This document shows, piece by piece, positions 1-5,811 of a stretch of DNA of 5,811 nucleotides. The notes below the pieces were generated by a model. That model had not been told where the DNA came from, ran no database searches, and saw only the letters and a program-made list of their open reading frames with translations. Source of the DNA: an uncultured Alistipes sp. (lineage in GTDB: Bacteria > Bacteroidota > Bacteroidia > Bacteroidales > Rikenellaceae); contig CAAGBI010000047.1 in NCBI GenBank assembly GCA_900768015.1, positions 1 to 5,811 on the forward strand, given 5' to 3'. Both the position numbers and the translations under genes were made by a program. The stretch's first letter is position 1. The number at the start of each line of letters is the position of its first letter.

Positions 1-200
1 CCTTGAGATCCTTCGTTGCACTCAGGATGACATACTATGTGTGAGATTGCCACGGCTTGTTCCAAGCCTCGCAATGACGATGTATAGCATCATTCTCGCA
101 ATGACGGTGGATAGTGTATGGTCAGCGAGGAGATTCCCACGGTCGCTATGCTCCCTCGGAATGACGGTGGATAGTGTAAGCCTCGGAATGACGGTGGAGG
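1..200. repeat. Left cluster of REP-like hairpin repeats
   Basis: Non-coding cluster downstream of uvrB, oriented so that its GTC-first sense lies on the minus strand. It holds three full hairpins. One is a short form at 8-28 (stem ATCCT/AGGAT, 11-nt loop). One is a long form at 46-75 (outer stem ATTGC/GCAAT, inner stem GGCTTG/CAAGCC, loop TTC). One is a second long form at 133-162 (outer stem ATTCC/GGAAT). Two 27-bp half-units, 77-103 and 164-190, carry only one arm. The linkers share GGTGGATAGTGTA. The cluster starts at or before base 1, so its full extent is unknown. Similar intergenic repeats in many bacteria give spurious peptides such as RHCEA and HAEQREAS when translated; I treat the overlapping ORFs as artefacts. 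Confidence 0.9.
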
Positions 201-229
201 AACTACTTCTTGCTATCGTTGGCGGGAGG

Positions 230-2362
<2,133 letters not shown>

Positions 2363-2363
2363 G

Positions 2364-2385
2364 TAGTTAAGTTGTTAGTTGTTGT
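2364..2385 (-). other. AT-rich, roughly 7-nt-periodic leader of uvrB
   Basis: Immediately upstream of the uvrB ATG, the minus strand reads as degenerate heptamers related to ACTAACA and ACTTAAC. It contains no purine-rich ribosome binding site. The placement resembles the ACTAATT heptamers abutting the udk start codon. Function unknown; unstructured A-rich leaders are common at Bacteroidota start codons. Confidence 0.4.
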
Positions 2386-2394
2386 GTCGTGCTG

Positions 2395-2608
2395 AGCGTG
2401 AGGGATTGCCACGGCTTGTTCCAAGCCTCGCAATGACGGCGTATAGCGTCATCGTGTTGGCTATATGTCATCCTGAGTGTAACGAAGGATCTCAAGGTTT
2501 GTACTATCGTCCACCGCCACGGAGACCTCGAGATTCTTCACTGCGTTCAGAATGACAGGGTGTAGCGTTCAGAATGACAGAGTGTAGCGTTCAGAATGAC
2601 AAAGTGTT
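2395..2608. repeat. Middle cluster of REP-like hairpin repeats (udk-uvrB spacer)
   Basis: This fills most of the 258-bp gap between uvrB and udk. A long hairpin lies at 2405-2434 and is identical, with its adjoining GAC, to the copies at 46-75 and (inverted) 5716-5745. A short hairpin at 2470-2490 (ATCCT/AGGAT) lies in the opposite orientation; its 31-bp element 2467-2497 matches the reverse complement of 1-31 at 30 of 31 positions. A third hairpin at 2533-2553 has stem ATTCT/AGAAT. Two half-units follow it. Read in the udk-to-uvrB direction the hairpins lack a U-tract, so they are not obvious intrinsic terminators, but they would fold in any readthrough transcript. Confidence 0.9.
2543..2608. 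repeat. 22-bp tandem repeat, three units, of a hairpin arm
   Basis: Three 22-bp units at 2543-2564, 2565-2586 and 2587-2608 each start with GCGTTCAGAATGACA and end in a GTGTA/GTGTT linker. The first unit is part of the complete hairpin at 2533-2553. The other two carry the AGAAT arm without its ATTCT partner. Confidence 0.9.
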
Positions 2609-2620
2609 GGGCTAGCGGGC

Positions 2621-3241
2621 CTACTCCTGGCTGATGAGCGAGCGGATGTTCTCAATAAGCATGCCCACGGCAACAGAGTTAAAACCACCCTCGGGGATGA
2701 TGACATCGGCATGCTTCTTTGACGGCTCGACGAACTCCTCGTGCATGGGCTTCACGGTCGTGGTGTACTGCTCGATGACCGACTGCATGGTGCGGCCACG
2801 CTCACACACATCGCGCAAGATGCGGCGCGCAAGGCGTAGATCGGCGTCGGTGTCCACGAAGACCTTGATGTCCATAAGGTCGCGCAACTCCTTATTCTCG
2901 AAGATGAGGATGCCGTCGACGATGATGACGCGCGAGGGTTTTACCAGTACGCGCTCCGCGGTGCGGTTGTGGTCGACGAAGGAGTAGACGGGGTGCTCGA
3001 TGGGGACATTCGACTTGAGCGTGCGGATGTGCTCCACAAGCATGTCGGTGTCGAAGGCTGCGGGGTGGTCGTAGTTGAGTTTCGTGCGCTCCTCGTAGGT
3101 GAGTTCGGGGTGCGCCTTATAGTAGTAGTCGTGGCATAGGGTCGCGACATCGTCGTTGCGGAAGGCCTCCTGAAGGCGCTTTACGAGGGTCGACTTGCCA
3201 GAGCCTGTGCCGCCAGCAACGCCAATAACTGTAACTTTCAT
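2621..3241 (-). CDS. udk: Uridine kinase (uridine/cytidine monophosphokinase)
   Basis: Cytoplasmic pyrimidine-salvage enzyme that phosphorylates uridine or cytidine to UMP or CMP using ATP or GTP. The 206 residues match the usual length of about 210. The P-loop GTGSGKST lies at 11-18. HDYYY at 37-41 holds the likely catalytic Asp38, by comparison with the family. YSFVDHNR at 86-93 corresponds to the nucleoside-binding segment, followed by the hydrophobic strand VIIVDGILIF (105-114). An arginine-rich lid region, RLARRILRDVCERGR, spans 136-150. The phosphoribulokinase family is a distant relative, but the length and motif set fit Udk. The ATG at 3239-3241 puts the P-loop at its normal distance from the start. 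The start is preceded by AT-rich heptamers rather than a Shine-Dalgarno sequence, and I found no promoter match. It lies 303 bp downstream of gyrB and 258 bp upstream of uvrB. Confidence 0.96.
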   Translation of the reverse strand: MKVTVIGVAGGTGSGKSTLVKRLQEAFRNDDVATLCHDYYYKAHPELTYEERTKLNYDHPAAFDTDMLVEHIRTLKSNVPIEHPVYSFVDHNRTAERVLVKPSRVIIVDGILIFENKELRDLMDIKVFVDTDADLRLARRILRDVCERGRTMQSVIEQYTTTVKPMHEEFVEPSKKHADVIIPEGGFNSVAVGMLIENIRSLISQE

Positions 3242-3244
3242 ATA

Positions 3245-3279
3245 AATTAGTAATTAGCAATTAGCAATTAGTAATTAGT
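3245..3279. repeat. Heptamer tandem repeat abutting udk start
   Basis: Five exact-length heptamers lie three bases from the udk ATG. On the plus strand they read AATTAGT, AATTAGC, AATTAGC, AATTAGT, AATTAGT; the only variation is T/C at position 7. On the udk strand this is an unstructured ACTAATT/GCTAATT leader. The copy number could vary by slippage and change leader length or upstream spacing. Confidence 0.95.
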
Positions 3280-3291
3280 AATGGGGGAGGC

Positions 3292-3372
3292 GAGGGTAGG
3301 GAATTTAGGAAATTTAGGGAGATTAGGTAGATTAGGGAATTTAGGGAATTTAGGGAATTTAGGGAGATTAGA
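3292..3372. repeat. Left 9-bp tandem array (GAATTTAGG type)
   Basis: Eight clear 9-bp units at 3301-3372 follow one degenerate unit at 3292-3300. The forms are GAATTTAGG (four copies), AAATTTAGG, GAGATTAGG, TAGATTAGG and GAGATTAGA. Because the unit is nine bases, all frames stay open and give a spurious NLG/RLG peptide, which I do not accept as a gene. Confidence 0.93.
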
Positions 3373-3387
3373 GTGCCTCTCTATATT

Positions 3388-3468
3388 CCTTAATTTCCTT
3401 AATTTCCTTAATTTCCTTAACTTCCTTAACCTCCTTAACCTCCTTAAACTCCTTATCTTCCTTTCTTC
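3388..3468. repeat. Right 9-bp tandem array (CCTTAATTT type), inverted relative to the left array
   Basis: Nine 9-bp units: CCTTAATTT three times, CCTTAACTT, CCTTAACCT twice, CCTTAAACT, CCTTATCTT and a decayed CCTTTCTTC. Each CCTTAATTT is close to the reverse complement of GAATTTAGG. Opposite one another they give seven Watson-Crick pairs, one G-T wobble and one T-T mismatch per unit. A 15-base centre (3373-3387) separates the arrays, so the pair forms a large imperfect palindrome. Confidence 0.93.
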
Positions 3469-3495
3469 CTCGAACTCTCCTGCCCCTGAGCGCTA

Positions 3496-3535
3496 TTAAA
3501 ATAAGGGGTCACACCGTTTGGCGTAACCCCCTTAT
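3496..3535 (-). terminator. Intrinsic terminator of gyrB
   Basis: On the minus strand, just after the gyrB stop, ATAAGGGG pairs with CCCCTTAT. After a single bulged G the stem continues through TTAC/GTGA and GCC/GGT (two G-T wobbles) to an AAAC loop. This gives about 15 bp in all. The stem is followed by TTATTTTAA, a moderate T-rich tail that overlaps the stem end. The position about 10 bases after the stop codon fits a Rho-independent terminator that would separate gyrB from udk. Confidence 0.85.
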
Positions 3536-3544
3536 CGTTAATCT

Positions 3545-5506
3545 TTATGCGTCAATGTTTGCATAGTGCGCATTCTTCTCGATAAACTCGCGGCGGGGGG
3601 GTACCTCATCGCCCATGAGCATGGAGAAGATGTGGTCGGCCTCGGCAGCATTCTCCACCGTAACCTGACGCAAGATGCGCGTCTCGGGGTTCATCGTAGT
3701 GTCCCACAACTGCTGAGCGTTCATCTCACCAAGACCCTTATAGCGCTGAATATGAGTGCCCTTAGCGCCAAACTCCGCGGTAATCTCGTCACGCTCCTTC
3801 TCCGTCCAGCAGTAACGCTCCTGCTTGCCCTTCTTGACGAGGTACAACGGGGGCGTAGCGATGTAGATGTGGCCATTCTCGATGAGTGCCTTCATCTTGC
3901 GGAAGAAGAAGGTGAGCATGAGGGTTGCGATGTGCGAGCCGTCGACATCGGCATCGGTCATGATGATAATCTTGTCGTAGCGCAACTTCTCGAGGTTCAA
4001 CGCCTTGCTGTCCTCCGCCGTGCCGATAGACACGCCCAAGGCCGTAAACATATTTTTAATCTCCTCGTTCTCCCACATGCGGTGCTCCTGAGCCTTCTCA
4101 ACATTCAAAATCTTACCACGCAAGGGCATGATAGCCTGGAAGTTGCGGTCGCGGCCCTGCTTTGCAGTACCACCCGCAGAGTCTCCCTCGACGAAGAAAA
4201 TCTCGGCAATAGAGCGGTCGCGGCTGGTGCAGTCCGCCAACTTACCCGGAAGACCTGCACCCGACAACACGGTCTTGCGCTGAACAGCCTCGCGGGCGTT
4301 GCGCGCAGCATGGCGTGCCTGTGCTGCAAGGATGACCTTCTGCACGATAGCCTTAGCATCCTTGGGGTTCTCCTCGAGGTAGTTGCTCAAGGCCGCAGAC
4401 ATGGCGCGGTTTACGGCACCTGCTACATCGTCGTTACCGAGTTTCGTCTTGGTCTGACCCTCGAACTGGGGCTCCGCAACCTTTACAGATACCACCGCCG
4501 TGAGACCCTCGCGGAAGTCGTCACCATTGATGTCGAACTTCAACTTCGCGAGCATGCCACTCTCCTCGGCATACTTCTTAAGTGTGCGCGTGAGGGCCGA
4601 GCGGAAGCCCGTAAGGTGCGTACCACCCTCGATGGTGTTGATGTTGTTTACATAGGAGTGTACATTCTCCGAGTAGGAGTCGTTGTACTGCATAGCCACC
4701 TCCACGGGTACGCCACCCTCCTCGGTGTCGAGGTAGATGATGTTCTCGATAATGCGCTGGCCACGGGTAGCATCGAGGTACTCGACGAACTCCGAGAGGC
4801 CATGCTCCGAATAGAAGTGGTCCGAGAGCGAGTTACCCTCCTCATCCTTCACGCGGTGGTCGGTGAGGGTGAGGTGGATACCCTTATTCAAGAACGCCAA
4901 CTCGCGGAGACGGTTCGCAAGAATGGCATATTTGTACTCCTGAGTAAGTGAGAATATCTCGGCATCGGGCTTGAAGGTGATGGTAGTACCGCGGTCGTCG
5001 CAGTCGCCAACAATCTCCACCTTAGAGGTAGGTGCGCCCTTAGAGTATGTCTGTTTGTAAATCTTGCCGCCACGGTGAATCTCTGCGATGAGCAGCGTAG
5101 AGAGCGCATTTACGCACGACACACCCACGCCATGCAGACCTCCCGAGACCTTATAACTGCCCTTGTCGAACTTACCACCCGCGTGGAGCACGGTGAGTAC
5201 AACCTCGAGGGCCGACTTGCCCTCCTTCTCGTGCCAGTCGGTGGGGATACCACGGCCGTTGTCGCGTACCGAGATAGAGTTGTCCTCGTTGATGGTGACA
5301 TATATATCGGTACAATAGCCTGCCAACGCCTCGTCGATAGAGTTGTCAACAACCTCATACACAAGGTGGTGGAGACCCTTCTCGCCGATGTCGCCGATGT
5401 ACATCGCGGGGCGCTTACGCACAGCCTCCAGACCCTCGAGGACTTGGATATTCGACGCTGAATACTCCTCCTCGTGCTTCATAACTTTTTCCTGTTCGGT
5501 GCTCAT
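3545..5506 (-). CDS. gyrB: DNA gyrase subunit B (ATPase and TOPRIM subunit)
   Basis: With GyrA it forms the heterotetramer that introduces negative supercoils using ATP. The protein is 653 residues from the ATG at 5504-5506. GHKL ATPase motifs are EVVDNSIDEALAG (51-63; E51 and N55 match the E. coli catalytic and Mg-binding positions), RDNGRGIP (81-88) and GGLHGVGVS (122-130). The ATP-contacting loop QTKTKL is at 351-356. TOPRIM residues are EGDSAGG (440-446) and DADVD (518-522). QRYKGLGEMN lies at 587-596. It lacks the E. coli-specific insertion of about 170 residues, as most GyrB proteins do. At the sites equivalent to E. coli D426 and K447 it has D442 and R463. The same frame is open to an ATG at 5587, but that start lies upstream of the predicted transcription start and gives a non-homologous extension. 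A start at 5482 is the main alternative. gyrA is not in the window. Confidence 0.98.
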   Translation of the reverse strand: MSTEQEKVMKHEEEYSASNIQVLEGLEAVRKRPAMYIGDIGEKGLHHLVYEVVDNSIDEALAGYCTDIYVTINEDNSISVRDNGRGIPTDWHEKEGKSALEVVLTVLHAGGKFDKGSYKVSGGLHGVGVSCVNALSTLLIAEIHRGGKIYKQTYSKGAPTSKVEIVGDCDDRGTTITFKPDAEIFSLTQEYKYAILANRLRELAFLNKGIHLTLTDHRVKDEEGNSLSDHFYSEHGLSEFVEYLDATRGQRIIENIIYLDTEEGGVPVEVAMQYNDSYSENVHSYVNNINTIEGGTHLTGFRSALTRTLKKYAEESGMLAKLKFDINGDDFREGLTAVVSVKVAEPQFEGQTKTKLGNDDVAGAVNRAMSAALSNYLEENPKDAKAIVQKVILAAQARHAARNAREAVQRKTVLSGAGLPGKLADCTSRDRSIAEIFFVEGDSAGGTAKQGRDRNFQAIMPLRGKILNVEKAQEHRMWENEEIKNMFTALGVSIGTAEDSKALNLEKLRYDKIIIMTDADVDGSHIATLMLTFFFRKMKALIENGHIYIATPPLYLVKKGKQERYCWTEKERDEITAEFGAKGTHIQRYKGLGEMNAQQLWDTTMNPETRILRQVTVENAAEADHIFSMLMGDEVPPRREFIEKNAHYANIDA

Positions 5507-5519
5507 ATAATAGTTTTTG

Positions 5520-5538
5520 TTTATATTTTCAATATAAA
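5520..5538 (-). promoter_or_regulatory. Perfect AT-rich hairpin in gyrB leader
   Basis: TTTATATT and AATATAAA form a perfect 8-bp inverted repeat around a GAA loop (minus strand), ending 13 bases before the gyrB ATG. It lies inside the predicted leader of about 45 nt. It could be an operator, an RNA hairpin affecting translation, or simply AT-rich sequence. All-A/T pairs make it weak as RNA. Confidence 0.45.
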
Positions 5539-5557
5539 GGTCGTCGAATAAAACGCA

Positions 5558-5588
5558 CAAAGATAGGCATAAAAAATGGAATTTCAAA
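5558..5588 (-). promoter_or_regulatory. Bacteroidota-type promoter for gyrB
   Basis: On the minus strand TTTG (5585-5588) is followed after exactly 19 bp by TATCTTTG (5558-5565). This is a full match to the Bacteroides primary-sigma consensus TTTG (-33) and TAnnTTTG (-7). Transcription should begin near 5550-5554, giving a leader of about 45 nt before the ATG at 5506. That placement excludes the longer reading frame starting at 5587. Confidence 0.85.
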
Positions 5589-5597
5589 ATATCTTGG

Positions 5598-5609
5598 GCG
5601 AAAAATCGC
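5598..5609. other. Small inverted repeat upstream of gyrB promoter
   Basis: GCGA and TCGC flank an AAAA loop, ten bases upstream of the -33 element. It is too short to assign; it may be chance or a minor binding site. Confidence 0.25.
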
Positions 5610-5660
5610 GTGTCGCGGTGGCTAAAAAGGGGTCTTGCGAGGTGCGTGTCCCACTTGCGT

Positions 5661-5714
5661 CATTGCGAGGCTGATACTATCCACCGTCATTGTGAGGTTG
5701 ATGCTATCCCCCGT
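5661..5714. repeat. 27-bp tandem half-units, two copies
   Basis: The units 5661-5687 and 5688-5714 each begin CATTGCGAGG or CATTGTGAGG and end in a CTATCCACCGT or CTATCCCCCGT linker. Each carries only the 5' arm of the long hairpin that follows directly at 5716-5745. Confidence 0.9.
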
Positions 5715-5811
5715 CATTGCGAGGCTTGGAACAAGCCGTGGCAATCTCACGCAGTATGTCATGCTGAGCAACGCGAAGCATCTCCTCGCTGACCACACAC
5801 TATCCACCGTC
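5661..5811. repeat. Right cluster of REP-like hairpin repeats
   Basis: Here the GTC-first sense lies on the plus strand, opposite to the left cluster. After the two half-units comes a long hairpin at 5716-5745. The 38 bp 5713-5750 are identical to the reverse complement of 41-78. A 15-base spacer leads to a short hairpin at 5761-5781 (stem ATGCT/AGCAT). The final 30 bp (5782-5811) match the reverse complement of 103-132 at 29 of 30 positions, so the cluster evidently continues beyond the window. No gene is seen here. Confidence 0.9.

Noticed and set aside
2405..2556. Hairpins as udk intrinsic terminator
   Set aside because: They are stable but not followed by a T-tract on the minus strand, and identical elements occur in other contexts.
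3281..3499. Plus-strand 72-residue frame with NLG/RLG and FLN/LLN repeats
   Set aside because: It is the translation of the two 9-bp tandem arrays. A 9-bp unit keeps every stop-free frame open, so openness is not evidence of coding.
3566..4951. 461-residue plus-strand open frame opposite gyrB
   Set aside because: It lies entirely antisense to the well-supported gyrB and has no recognisable domain. Its openness follows from gyrB codon composition.
3545..5506. parE (topoisomerase IV subunit B) instead of gyrB
   Set aside because: The overall sequence, including the N-terminal YSASNIQVLEGLEAVRKRPAMYIGD and QTKTKL, follows Bacteroidales GyrB closely. ParE would normally sit beside parC and differ in these regions.
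5507..5587. N-terminal extension of GyrB from the ATG at 5587
   Set aside because: The extension is hydrophobic, unlike GyrB N-termini, and it contains the promoter -7 box. The predicted transcript starts inside it.
5610..5792. Small open frames in the right repeat cluster (peptides like RHCEA and HAEQREAS), and their counterparts at 22-307
   Set aside because: They are conceptual translations of hairpin repeats that occur in both orientations in intergenic DNA, a well-known source of spurious gene calls.

Overview
The window carries three complete protein genes, all on the minus strand and transcribed right to left: gyrB (DNA gyrase subunit B), udk (uridine kinase) and uvrB (excinuclease ABC subunit B). 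The proteins and signals point to the phylum Bacteroidota, most likely order Bacteroidales. GyrB has the short form of about 650 residues with the Bacteroidales-like YSASNIQVLEGLEAVRKRP start. No gene has a clear Shine-Dalgarno sequence. The gyrB upstream region holds a near-perfect Bacteroidota promoter (TTTG, 19 bp, TAnnTTTG). Genus cannot be fixed from this window.

Layout from left to right. Positions 1-200 are a cluster of hairpin-forming repeats. Then come uvrB (230-2362), a second repeat cluster (about 2395-2608), and udk (2621-3241). Next is a 303-bp spacer holding a 7-bp tandem repeat, two mutually inverted 9-bp tandem arrays and the gyrB terminator. It is followed by gyrB (3545-5506), its hairpin leader and promoter (to 5588), and a third repeat cluster (5661-5811) that runs off the window.

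The three genes are housekeeping genes with unrelated tasks: chromosome supercoiling, pyrimidine salvage and nucleotide excision repair. They share direction, but the gyrB terminator, the long spacers and the differing roles argue against a simple operon. No convincing promoter was found for udk or uvrB.

The unusual part is the non-coding DNA. Eight full hairpins fall in the three clusters. All have the frame GTC-AT-NNN ... nnn-AT, and seven of eight are followed by CTC. The NNN triplet takes five different values, and each is matched by its exact complement on the other arm. Short forms close on a 2-bp stem and 3-nt loop behind a tandem G-A/G-A mismatch. Six orphan copies of the 5' arm lie in tandem just 5' of a full hairpin, nearly always with the same triplet. 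This looks like a REP/MITE-like family with conserved secondary structure. No transposase, CRISPR array, tRNA, rRNA or defence gene is present, and I see no new protein system here.
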